Origin: Spirosoma sp.
Lineage (GTDB): Bacteria > Bacteroidota > Bacteroidia > Cytophagales > Spirosomataceae
NCBI GenBank assembly: GCA_025351545.1
Contig: JANXVQ010000104.1
Span: forward strand, 1 to 7,790
Direction: 5' to 3'
DNA: 7,790 nt
In this document: positions 1 through 6,004 of the stretch, in pieces
How the letters are laid out: each line of letters starts with the position of its first letter
Numbering within the stretch: the stretch's first letter is position 1
Translations under genes and position numbers: made by a program
The notes under the pieces: model-generated
Told to the model about the DNA's origin: nothing
Databases searched by the model: none
Seen by the model: the letters and a program-made list of their open reading frames with translations, nothing else

Positions 1-2
1 AT

Positions 3-893
3 CCCTTCAATTCCAGAATTACCTGGTATTCGTTCTTGAAAAAGATGATTGCTCAGATTGCCGATAATAATACGAGTGAGCGGGCAGCTTCTGTATCGTA
101 TAGCCTCATTCTAGCCGTTTTCCCGACAGTAATCTTTTTCTTTACCCTCATCCCATTCATTACCTTCATTCCTGATCTTGAGAAGCAAATTATGGGCTTC
201 TTTCAGGAGTTGTTGCCGGGCGACACCTTCAGTACGGTAGACACAACAATTCGCGACATTATCAGCCGGCCACAGAGCGGTATACTATCATTTGGTTTTT
301 TACTGGCCTTATATTCGGCTACGAGTGGTTTGGTTGCCTTGATGCAAGCCTTCAACTCATCCTATCATTCTTCTGAAAGGCGGGGATTTTTTCATGTTCG
401 GGTCGTGGCTATTGGCCTGACGTTTACATTGGCCTTTGCATTGATTCTGGCCGTTATTGTGTTGATTATTGGGGGCGTAATCAGCGACTACCTTCTCCAT
501 TTTGGTTTGCTCAATAATGTTATCTTTATTAATATGCTGGCCATTGGCCGCTATTTAATCGTATTCGCGGTTTTTGTTGGAACAGTTTCCGTCATTTATC
601 GCTACGGGCCGGAGGTGAATATGAAGTGGGCGTTTATTACGCCCGGTGCCGTTACGGCTTCGCTGCTAATCGTACTGACAACGCTCGGCTTTTCGTACTA
701 CGTCTCAAATTTTGGTTCGTACAACAAAGTATATGGATCTATTGGCACACTGATTGCTCTGATGATCTGGATAAACCTCATCTCGTTGTTGCTCATTATT
801 GGTTTTGAAATGAATGTGGCACTGTACGATCTCGAAGGAGATGAAAATCCGAGCATTGCCGAAAAAACAACAAACGCCACCCCGGAGATTTGA
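3..893 (+). CDS. YihY/BrkB-family inner-membrane protein (5' end outside window)
   Basis: Polytopic membrane protein of the YihY/virulence factor BrkB family, whose biochemical role is not settled (once mis-called ribonuclease BN). The frame is open to the left edge: codons before the first internal TTG (36) and ATG (45) still read sensibly (..ITWYSFLKK), so the start lies upstream and the gene is partial. The family's N-terminal signature is visible as SERAASVSYSLILAVFPTV, leading into the first membrane segment. About six hydrophobic segments follow, ending with the conserved YGSIGTLIALMIWINL and GFEMNVAL stretch typical of the family's last two helices. A short charged cytoplasmic tail (GDENPSIAEK) ends at a TGA. 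The family assignment is firm; function and true start are unknown from this window. Confidence 0.88.
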   Translation, partial: PFNSRITWYSFLKKMIAQIADNNTSERAASVSYSLILAVFPTVIFFFTLIPFITFIPDLEKQIMGFFQELLPGDTFSTVDTTIRDIISRPQSGILSFGFLLALYSATSGLVALMQAFNSSYHSSERRGFFHVRVVAIGLTFTLAFALILAVIVLIIGGVISDYLLHFGLLNNVIFINMLAIGRYLIVFAVFVGTVSVIYRYGPEVNMKWAFITPGAVTASLLIVLTTLGFSYYVSNFGSYNKVYGSIGTLIALMIWINLISLLLIIGFEMNVALYDLEGDENPSIAEKTTNATPEI

Positions 894-949
894 GATGACG
901 TTTGCAAAACCTAACCCATAAATGTAAAGGCACAATTTCAGGTTGGCAC

Positions 950-1011
950 CAGAATTTGGCACGCCCAAGAATGTGTTCTATTCAGAATTGGCGAAAAACG
1001 TGCCAATTCTG
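950..1011. repeat. Three copies of CAGAATT(T)GGCRCG able to form alternative hairpins
   Basis: In the 894-1159 gap, CAGAATTTGGCACG at 950-963 is echoed by CAGAATTGGCG at 983-993. Its reverse complement lies at 999-1011. Arms 983-992 and 1002-1011 form a perfect 10-bp stem with a 9-nt loop. The same right arm can also pair with the first copy (one bulged T). No T-run follows, so it is not a standard intrinsic terminator. It may end the yihY-like transcript, be an operator, or be a mutually exclusive RNA pair ahead of the glycosyltransferase. The rest of the gap shows only a promoter-like match. Confidence 0.55.
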
Positions 1012-1059
1012 ATACCAATCTTTAAGTTAGCACAATTTTTTCCGTTTACTAAAAACATC

Positions 1060-1091
1060 TTGCAAAATGGTAACTAATAGATTTTACTTTG
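1060..1091 (+). promoter_or_regulatory. Possible Bacteroidota-type promoter before the glycosyltransferase
   Basis: TTG at 1060-1062, 21 bp spacing, then TTACTTTG at 1084-1091. This matches the Bacteroidota -33 TTG / -7 TAnnTTTG pattern with one mismatch (T for A). It is placed about 70-105 bp before the candidate start codons. A short degenerate motif, so tentative. Confidence 0.3.
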
Positions 1092-1159
1092 ACGTTATGA
1101 ATAGCCGGGTTTCTTAGATCAGATTTTTGTTTAGCCACGGAATACCACTGGCTTTTTTT

Positions 1160-2191
1160 ATGATTTCCGTCACTGGACAGTCCAATCCTCTACCGATGAG
1201 CCCCTACCTCAATCGGATTAAACCCTGGGTGAGTATCGTTTGTACTTGTTACAACCAACAGGCCTACGTTGAGCAAGCGCTCAGGTCGGTTGTGGAGCAA
1301 GACTACCCCAATGTTGAGCTAATCGTAATTGATAATGGTAGTGTTGATGAGTCGGTGGCGAGCATCACGGCATTTATTCAGCAGAATCCTGGCGTTCGGC
1401 TCATCCGCAATCTGGTCAACTTAGGCTTAAACCGGGCCTTTAATCAGGGGCTGGCACTAGCCGAAGGCCGGTATATAATTGATCTTTCTGCCGATGATGT
1501 TCTGTTGCCGGATCGTATTACCAAACAGGTGGCCCTGTTTGAGCAATTGGCCGGCCCCTACGCAGTCGTATTCTCTAACGCGGCCTACATTGATACAACA
1601 GGCCGGGAGATTGATTTCCATTACCCTGTCGATGCAGCAGGTCATGCCCGCTCGCCAGTTCCATCAGGTAATGTTTTCCAATCTATTCTGGATTCGTATT
1701 TCATTTGCACACCTACCATGATGATGCGCCGGGACGTTCTGATCGAACTTGGCGGCTACGACGAAACCCTGGCTTATGAGGATTTTGATTTCTGGGTTCG
1801 CTCAGCCCGGCTTTATCATTATGCATACGTAGATGAAGTACTGACCCTGAAACGTCAATGTCCCGATTCAATGTCAGCGCAGGTAATTTTCCCTGATAAC
1901 AACCTGCTTCGATCAACGCTGACGGTCTGCTACAAAGCCTTTGATCGCTGTGCCACCGCCAATGAATATCAGGCATTGGCCAAACGTATTCGCACGTTTA
2001 TCCGGAAGGCGTTCTACGCCGAACAATTTGATGTGGCCCTGCAATTCGGTGAATTACTACGCCAAATTGAGTCACCGGGTATGTTAAGCCGCTTCATTCT
2101 GGGGCTAAGCCATCTGCATTTACCCATCAATAAAATCTATCGACAGTATCTCAAGTGGTATCCGGTACGCCAGTCGGCGAAACTGGTTTAA
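1160..2191 (+). CDS. Family-2 (GT-A fold) glycosyltransferase
   Basis: Probable sugar transferase using a nucleotide-activated sugar, as in surface polysaccharide or glycan assembly; donor and acceptor are not predictable. The GT-A N-terminus is clear: PWVSIVCTCYNQQAYVEQAL, followed by VELIVIDNGSVDES (nucleotide-binding strand and loop). Then come NLGLNRAFNQGLALAEGRYI and SADD at about residue 115, the position of the metal-binding DxD-type motif. AYEDFDFWVRSA (about residue 205) is the usual ED region with the catalytic-base acidic residue. The last 100 residues are helical and variable. Starts considered: TTG 1127, ATG 1160 and ATG 1196. None has a Shine-Dalgarno sequence; 1160 is chosen, but 1196 gives the more typical spacing of about 10 residues before the first beta strand. 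It stands alone, with no other polysaccharide genes beside it. Confidence 0.85.
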   Translation: MISVTGQSNPLPMSPYLNRIKPWVSIVCTCYNQQAYVEQALRSVVEQDYPNVELIVIDNGSVDESVASITAFIQQNPGVRLIRNLVNLGLNRAFNQGLALAEGRYIIDLSADDVLLPDRITKQVALFEQLAGPYAVVFSNAAYIDTTGREIDFHYPVDAAGHARSPVPSGNVFQSILDSYFICTPTMMMRRDVLIELGGYDETLAYEDFDFWVRSARLYHYAYVDEVLTLKRQCPDSMSAQVIFPDNNLLRSTLTVCYKAFDRCATANEYQALAKRIRTFIRKAFYAEQFDVALQFGELLRQIESPGMLSRFILGLSHLHLPINKIYRQYLKWYPVRQSAKLV

Positions 2192-2247
2192 CCCGTTTGT
2201 CGTTAATACTGGACAAGTAGCCGTGAACCAGGTTGACAAACCAGTTT
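2180..2247. repeat. Inverted repeat overlapping the glycosyltransferase stop codon
   Basis: AAACTGGTTT (2180-2189, within the last codons) and AAACCAGTTT (2238-2247) are exact reverse complements. The adjacent AACC (2190-2193) can pair with GGTT (2231-2234), extending the stem past a small bulge. The right arm is followed by no strong T-run. It may be a 3'-end stabilising structure or weak terminator of the glycosyltransferase transcript. Confidence 0.4.
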
Positions 2248-2283
2248 GATTACTACTGATTATTTGAAAACAGCTTATTGAAA

Positions 2284-2904
2284 ATGGCGGCCGAATTCAT
2301 TAAACTTTATCCAAATAACCCTGATCCACGTCGGATTGAGCATATTGTTAAAGCGCTGCGTAATGGAGCAGTTATCATTTACCCAACCGACACGATTTAT
2401 GGGATGGGCTGCGACATTCATAATGCCCGTGCAGTTGAACGCGTTGCCCGCATCAAAGGCATTAAACCGGAAAAGAATGATTTTTCGTTCATCTGCTACG
2501 ACCTGAGCCACATTGCCGATTATGCCCGAGTGAGTAACCAGGCGTTTAAGCTCATGAAAAGTGTATTGCCAGGGCCATTTACATTCATCCTTCTCGCCAG
2601 TGGCCACGTACCAAAACTCTTGAATACCAACAAGAAAACGGTGGGTATTCGGGTTCCGGATAATGATATTCCGCGTCAGATCGTCCATGAACTGGGCAAC
2701 CCGATTATCACCACATCCATCCGCGACGAAGATGAAATTATCGAGTACTCAACTGATCCGGAATTAATTTTTGAGAAATTTCAAAATCTGGTTGACATCG
2801 TAATTGACGGGGGCTATGGCGGCAACGTTGCCTCAACGATTGTTGACGCTACCGACGACGATTTTTCGATCATCCGTCAGGGGTTAGGCGAATTAGTCCT
2901 TTGA
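2284..2904 (+). CDS. YciO-type Sua5/YrdC-domain protein (threonylcarbamoyl-AMP synthase superfamily)
   Basis: A 206-residue, single-domain member of the YrdC/Sua5 superfamily, the fold that makes threonylcarbamoyl-AMP from threonine, bicarbonate and ATP for tRNA t6A formation. The domain starts with [14 protein letters not shown] and the hallmark [17 protein letters not shown]. Next are [66 protein letters not shown], and the C-terminal [31 protein letters not shown]. Length and motif order match E. coli YciO better than TsaC or Sua5. The TsaC-like KRP motif after the first helix and the TSAN motif are replaced here by KPEKN and TTSIRD. Known TsaC activity should therefore not be assumed. The start is ATG 2284, which gives the YciO-like N-terminus; the upstream TTG (2278) would add two residues. 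Confidence 0.85.
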   Translation: MAAEFIKLYPNNPDPRRIEHIVKALRNGAVIIYPTDTIYGMGCDIHNARAVERVARIKGIKPEKNDFSFICYDLSHIADYARVSNQAFKLMKSVLPGPFTFILLASGHVPKLLNTNKKTVGIRVPDNDIPRQIVHELGNPIITTSIRDEDEIIEYSTDPELIFEKFQNLVDIVIDGGYGGNVASTIVDATDDDFSIIRQGLGELVL

Positions 2905-2930
2905 AAAGTTAGGATAAGATTCTATACTTG
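2901..2930 (+). promoter_or_regulatory. Bacteroidota-type promoter for the lipoprotein gene
   Basis: TTG at 2901-2903, overlapping the stop of the preceding gene, a 19-bp spacer, then TATACTTG at 2923-2930. This fits the -33/-7 consensus (TTG, TAnnTTTG) with one mismatch and good spacing. Transcription would begin around 2935-2940, leaving a leader of about 55-60 nt. Confidence 0.45.
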
Positions 2931-2937
2931 CACCGTA

Positions 2938-2964
2938 GGGTTAACATTCTGTGACCCTTTTTTT
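2938..2964 (+). terminator. Weak hairpin plus T7 run, terminator or attenuator
   Basis: GGGT (2938-2941) pairs with ACCC (2954-2957), with a possible inner CA/TG, and is followed by seven T (2958-2964). It could end the YciO-type transcript. Because it lies just downstream of the proposed 2901-2930 promoter, it could also act within the lipoprotein leader. The stem is only 4 bp plus a weak extension. Confidence 0.3.
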
Positions 2965-2994
2965 GTGAATCACCCCTAATTTATCTTATTCAGT

Positions 2995-4020
2995 ATGCGC
3001 TTTTCTTTAGCCGCGCTTTCGTTATTGGCACTTTGTCAACTCACCGGCTGCTCAACTCAATCAAAACAGGACGATTCGTCGAAATCCGGCAAAATCACTG
3101 CCGAGACATCCGTCAAAACCCCGGCAGTCGATTCAGCGAAAACGCCATCGGCCACCGCCCAACCTGCTGCGTCAACCCGCTCCTCGGTCAGTACGGGCGA
3201 TTCCACCCTCGATTCACTCACCTACGCGCCAGCGGGTGCCTTACTTCCTAAATACCGCATATTTGCGTATTACGGCAACCCACACTCCAAAAAAATGGGC
3301 GCGTTGGGTAAGTATCCGAAAGAAGAAATGCTGCATCGGCTGGATGAAGAGATCAAAAACTGGCAAAAAGCCGATCCTACTACGCCTATTCAGCCCGCCC
3401 TGCACTTAGTCGCTACATCGGCACAAGGATTACCCGGCAAAGACAGTGGTTACCGCATGCGCATGTCCGACAAAACCATTAAAAAGGTGCTGAAATGGGG
3501 CAATGAACACAAGGCCATTGTGTTTCTCGACATTCAGCGGGGGCACGCGCCCCTCGGTCCGGAGATGAAATATATGGAAAAGTATTTGAAACTGCCTTTC
3601 GTTCACCTGGGTATTGACCCGGAATTTTCGATGGTGACGGGTGCTAAACCGGGCACTAAAATTGGCTCCTACGATGCTGCCGATGTTAATCAGGCTGTTC
3701 AGTTTCTGAGCCGAGTTGTCAAAGAAAATAACCTGCCGCCCAAAGTGCTGGTAGTTCACCGCTTCACGCAAGGTATGATAAAGAACTACAAAAACATTAA
3801 GCTCGACCCAAACGTCCAGATTGTGATGGACATGGATGGATGGGGACCGCCGGTACTCAAAAAAGATTCGTACAAAGCTTACATCCAGAAAGAGCCGGTA
3901 CAATACACGGGTTTCAAACTGTTTTACGATAACGATTTCCGCAAACCCGGCTCTCGCATCATGACACCAGAGGAGGTGTTAGCCCTGACACCCAAGCCGA
4001 TGTACATTCAATATCAGTAA
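2995..4020 (+). CDS. Lipoprotein with conserved domain of unknown function
   Basis: I do not recognise a named family. The N-terminus is a lipoprotein signal peptide: MR, a hydrophobic core, then the lipobox LTGC, with Cys19 as the predicted lipidated residue and Ser at +2. A Ser/Thr/Ala/Lys-rich linker (about residues 20-80) would span away from the membrane. From about residue 85 a compact domain runs to the C-terminus. It alternates strands and helices like a TIM barrel: YRIFAYYGNP, IQPALHLVATSAQG, AIVFLDIQRG, LPFVHLGIDPEFSM, LPPKVLVVHRFTQGMI, VQIVMDMDGWG, YTGFKLFYDND, PKPMYIQYQ. Clustered acidic residues at the strand ends (D in FLDIQ, D and E in GIDPEF, D in DMDG) could mark an active site. 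The start is ATG 2995, directly before the signal peptide. It appears to be a single-gene unit between its own promoter and the palindrome at 4037. Confidence 0.8.
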   Translation: MRFSLAALSLLALCQLTGCSTQSKQDDSSKSGKITAETSVKTPAVDSAKTPSATAQPAASTRSSVSTGDSTLDSLTYAPAGALLPKYRIFAYYGNPHSKKMGALGKYPKEEMLHRLDEEIKNWQKADPTTPIQPALHLVATSAQGLPGKDSGYRMRMSDKTIKKVLKWGNEHKAIVFLDIQRGHAPLGPEMKYMEKYLKLPFVHLGIDPEFSMVTGAKPGTKIGSYDAADVNQAVQFLSRVVKENNLPPKVLVVHRFTQGMIKNYKNIKLDPNVQIVMDMDGWGPPVLKKDSYKAYIQKEPVQYTGFKLFYDNDFRKPGSRIMTPEEVLALTPKPMYIQYQ

Positions 4021-4036
4021 TTTCAATTCCCGTACA

Positions 4037-4073
4037 AACACAAATGGAGACTCAATGAGTCTCCATTTGTGTT
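4037..4073. terminator. Near-perfect 37-bp palindrome, likely bidirectional terminator
   Basis: Two 18-nt arms, AACACAAATGGAGACTCA and its exact complement, flank one central A. In RNA this would form a stem of at least 16 bp with a 3-5 nt loop. It starts 16 bp after the lipoprotein stop. The 3' arm is T-rich (CATTTGTGTT) and the 5' arm A-rich, as in bidirectional terminators, but no long U-tract follows. It marks the boundary between the conserved genes and the insertion-sequence region. Confidence 0.7.
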
Positions 4074-4187
4074 ATACTCATATAAGTATCGTGTTGTAAC
4101 GACAGGTTACTCTACCCGAAGAAAATTGGTATAAAAACAAAAAGGCTGAACTTTGAAGCGACCAAGTAACAAAACCAGCCTTTAAGG
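4074..4187. other. Non-coding stretch up to the IS4 remnant; its left end is probably here
   Basis: Contains only small palindromes: ATACT/AGTAT (4074-4089) and GTAAC/GTTAC (4096-4110). An 8-bp inverted repeat, AAAGGCTG at 4141-4148 and CAGCCTTT at 4176-4183, ends 4 bp before the transposase ATG. It could fold into a hairpin hiding the start region in read-through transcripts, as known for some IS elements. The true left terminus of the IS4 element could not be fixed because its right end is missing. Confidence 0.4.
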
Positions 4188-4211
4188 ATGAAAAAAAACA
4201 TCAACGACGAA

Positions 4212-4227
4212 CCGGGCCGCCGGTGCG
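4212..4227 (+). repeat. 16-nt GC-rich hairpin insertion, copy 1
   Basis: Stem CCGG, loop GCCG, stem CCGG, tail TGCG, all GC-rich in an AT-rich gene. It sits exactly between codons GAA (4209-4211) and GTT (4228-4230). Removing it restores the transposase frame from ATG 4188 for the following 32 codons. As present it shifts the frame by +1 and creates a stop at 4245. Confidence 0.7.
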
Positions 4228-4323
4228 GTTACCAAACTGCTTCATAAAATCCCATTAGCAAAGAATTTAGCGAGGAAAAAATTCATTTCCTCCTTCTTAC
4301 TTAGCATGATTGATAGCAGAAAA

Positions 4324-4339
4324 CGGGGCCGCCCGTGCG
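4324..4339 (+). repeat. 16-nt GC-rich hairpin insertion, copy 2
   Basis: Stem CGGG, loop GCCG, stem CCCG, tail TGCG. It differs from copy 1 only at two positions, which pair with each other. It lies between codons AAA (4321-4323) and GTA (4340-4342) and causes a second +1 shift. Removing it joins SRK to VQFQEIALYIES in frame. Both IS4 copies are inserted at the same tetranucleotide, AA^GT, and neither shows a target duplication. Confidence 0.7.
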
Positions 4340-4971
4340 GTACAATTTCAGGAAATTGCCTTATACATTGAATCGACGGCCAAACTCACATCCGTTGAAC
4401 GGAATATCCAATCTTTTTTTAAAGAATATGAGTTTGATTGCCAACAAGTATGTCTGCTCTTAGTTCTCTTTTTGCCAAGAGGAAAATTGAACTTATCTAT
4501 AGATCGGACAGAATGGAATTTTGGCTCTTATGAGTGTAATATTTTGATTATTGTGGCCCGTTATGGAACAATAGGGATTCCCCTTTATTGGGAGATGTTA
4601 GATAATAAATCGGGCAATAGTAACTATCAGGATCGTTGTACTTTATTAAATAAATTGATACAAGTAATAGGTAAAGAACGAATTGGATTGATCGTTAGTG
4701 ATCGGGGATTTATTGGACTAAATACCTAAAAATCAATGAAATACCTTTTTGTACGCGCGTTCCTAAAAGCCATTTAATTACTTTAAAAAATGGAAATGTT
4801 TATTCAATTACAGCACTTTTAGTTGCGAAAAAGGAACGCTATTTTCAAGACTGCCTGATCGACGGCATTCTATGTAATTATATGCTAAAAATGCTACCTG
4901 ATAACCAATTTTTATTTTTAATTGGCAATATGCCTGCGAAACAATTAGGAGGTCATTATCGGAAAAGATGG

Positions 4972-5080
4972 CTTGGATTCAAGATCAACTCAACCACCGA
5001 CCTCACAAAACTCTAGGCTTTCTAACGCCCATCCAATACGCTCAAAAACAGGAAATTGCACTTCAAACTTGAATCTGCGA
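4972..5080 (+). pseudogene. C-terminal fragment of an IS30-type transposase plus element end
   Basis: In the frame passing through 4968, the sequence reads AWIQDQLNHRPHKTLGFLTP, then IQYAQKQEIALQT and a TGA at 5070-5072. The LN-RP-KTLGF-TP block is the well-known C-terminal signature of IS30-family (and related integrase-core) transposases. It is joined without a gap to the HYRKRW motif of the IS4 remnant, which is in another frame. The catalytic core and all upstream parts are missing. About 8 nt after the stop the sequence passes into the SUKH gene, so the element's right end probably lies near 5080. Confidence 0.65.
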
Positions 5081-5357
5081 TCTAAAAGTGGTTTTAACCC
5101 CCTCATCTTTAATAAAATCACTAAAAGTATCTTTGTATTTTTTTATAAAAAGGTCATCAGTAAGTACATAAACAGGAGGGTCATCTTGATTAGAAGCACA
5201 GTCAAAAAAATAGAATATATAACCCTGCCATTGCCCAAAAAAGAAGTAACTATCTTTTAGGATCGGTTTCTCTTTGTGATTGGGCCTGTCATCAAAATTC
5301 AAAGCATAAATAGCATCCTCTCTATTTTCAAATAAATAAGTATATTCCATATAAGTA
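5063..5357 (-). pseudogene. SUKH (SMI1/KNR4) immunity-type protein, C-terminal half
   Basis: The reading frame begins at the IS630 junction as TYMEYTYLFENREDAIYALN and continues FDDRPNHKEKPILKDSYFFF, GQWQGYIFYFFDC, DDPPVYVLTDD, then FSDFIKDEG. This pattern (aromatic GQWQGYIFYFF, then DDPPVYVL) is typical of the second half of SMI1/KNR4 family proteins. These are cytosolic immunity proteins that often neutralise nuclease or deaminase toxins of polymorphic toxin systems. The open frame nominally starts at a TTG inside the IS terminal repeat, which is not a real start. The last residues (RSQIQV) come from the IS30 fragment, so the natural C-terminus is probably lost by a few residues. The N-terminal half is at 6442-6627. 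Confidence 0.75.
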
Positions 5358-5368
5358 GTGGGACACAA

Positions 5369-6004
5369 TTAATTAAAATTAATCTGATACGTCTGCCCGA
5401 ATTGACTCCAGATTCGTTCCAGCGCACACCGCAAACTGGCTAAACTCTCATAGTCAATCGGATTAAGCCACCGCTGCTTGGCCTTGAGCCACAACCGCTC
5501 AATCCGATTCAAATGAAGACTATAAGTCGGCAGAAAAAAGATGAATAAGCCCTGCTGCTGCCAAGTCGTCAGTTGAGCTGCTAAACTCGCCGAACGATGA
5601 ATACGGGCATTGTCCAGCACCAGTACCGTCGGTTTGGTTAACCCACTCCGCCAGGTATTGATTGACTCAATCACAAAATCCGCCTTCACCGACCCTTCCC
5701 CACAAAACGTATGCAGTTCATCACCCGACGCCTTCATAAAGCCCAATACATTGAGCCGCTTGCCCATCCGGGGCAAAATCCGAATCAGTTCCCCAGGGAA
5801 CTGCCATCGGACCGCCGAAGCGGCCATAGGGCGGGTTGAGATTCAGGGAAAACCCGGCTTCATCACCGAAGAATAAGTCGATATGACCCTGCCGGGCCAG
5901 TTCGTGCAACTCGGCCAGCCGCTGAGCTTTGTCGGCATAGTCAACCGGGTCTTGTTTGCTTTTCAAACACTTTCGCCAGCGTCGCCAACTGGCTCGACCA
6001 AACT
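5369..6004 (-). pseudogene. IS630 transposase catalytic part (orfB), frame broken at 5808-5823
   Basis: In the -1 frame, codons from 6006 to about 5824 give SWRRWRKCLKSKQDPVDYAD and then LFFGDEAGFSLNLNPPYG, containing the first catalytic Asp (GDEAGF). Homology then moves +1, back to the orfA frame: WQFPGELIRILPRMGKRLNV, LVLDNARIH (second Asp), LPTYSLHLNRIERLW (catalytic Glu), stop at 5369-5371. With one -1 shift and removal of the 16 nt at 5823-5808, the gene reads continuously from 6394 to 5369 as a 336-residue protein, the usual size for the family, with the DDE triad intact. As it stands, the -1 product ends prematurely at 5721 (GLYEGVG). Confidence 0.75.
5808..5823 (-). repeat. 16-nt GC-rich hairpin insertion, copy 3 (candidate)
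   Basis: On the coding strand it reads stem CCGC, loop TTCG, stem GCGG, tail TCCG, the same 4-4-4-4 layout as copies 1 and 2. C(TTCG)G is also an exceptionally stable tetraloop. Deleting these 16 nt turns NPPYGRFGGP plus a frame break into NPPYGWQFPGE, which is in frame on both sides. Against copy 1, 11 of 16 positions are identical. The boundaries can slide by 1 nt because the left flank is G. Less certain than copies 1 and 2, because the gene also uses a frameshift upstream. Confidence 0.5.

Larger units (their letters stand above)
4188..4971 (+). pseudogene. IS4-family transposase remnant, frameshifted and 3'-truncated
   Basis: DDE transposase of the IS4 family. Starting at ATG 4188 (MKKNINDE) and jumping over two 16-nt insertions gives a continuous frame: VTKLLHKIPLAKNLARKKF, then SRK joined to VQFQEIALYIES. 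It continues to the catalytic block LSIDRTEWNFG (first Asp), IPLYWEMLDNKSGNSN, and IVSDRGFIG (second Asp). After FIG the frame shifts again at about 4711-4717, most simply by a small deletion, and continues as WTKYLKINEIPFCTRVPK up to HYRKRW (4954-4971). HYRKRW is the start of the Y-R-E-K signature that should hold the catalytic Glu; the Glu and everything after it are gone. About 255 residues remain of roughly 370 expected. The first insertion causes a stop at 4245-4247, so the gene is dead unless the insertions are bypassed. Strongly AT-rich compared with the core genes. Confidence 0.85.

Noticed and set aside
36..893. A complete YihY-like gene starting at TTG 36
   Set aside because: The frame is open to the window edge with sensible upstream residues, and the family normally has more N-terminal sequence.
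2275..2688. Long minus-strand ORF opposite the YciO-type gene (and similar antisense ORFs at 1713-1976 and 3430-3903)
   Set aside because: Antisense shadows of well-supported plus-strand genes, with no family features or initiation signals.
3541..3556. GGGC-ACGC-GCCC-CTCG inside the lipoprotein gene as a fourth hairpin insertion
   Set aside because: It is in frame within apparently conserved coding sequence, and its loop and tail do not fit the NNCG/TNCG pattern.
4212..4339. Programmed translational bypassing (T4 gene 60 or mitochondrial byp type) across the 16-nt hairpins
   Set aside because: Known bypassing needs a matching take-off and landing triplet. Here the codons before the insertions (GAA, AAA) do not match the last triplet of the insertions (GCG), and the gene is already truncated. 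Kept only as a weak alternative.
4973..5260. 95-residue plus-strand ORF over the IS30/SUKH junction
   Set aside because: It is an out-of-frame reading across two unrelated fragments with low-complexity content and no domain.
5063..5368. A complete 101-residue protein starting MCPTTYMEY
   Set aside because: The TTG start and first residues lie inside the IS630 terminal repeat; the rest is the back half of a SUKH protein.
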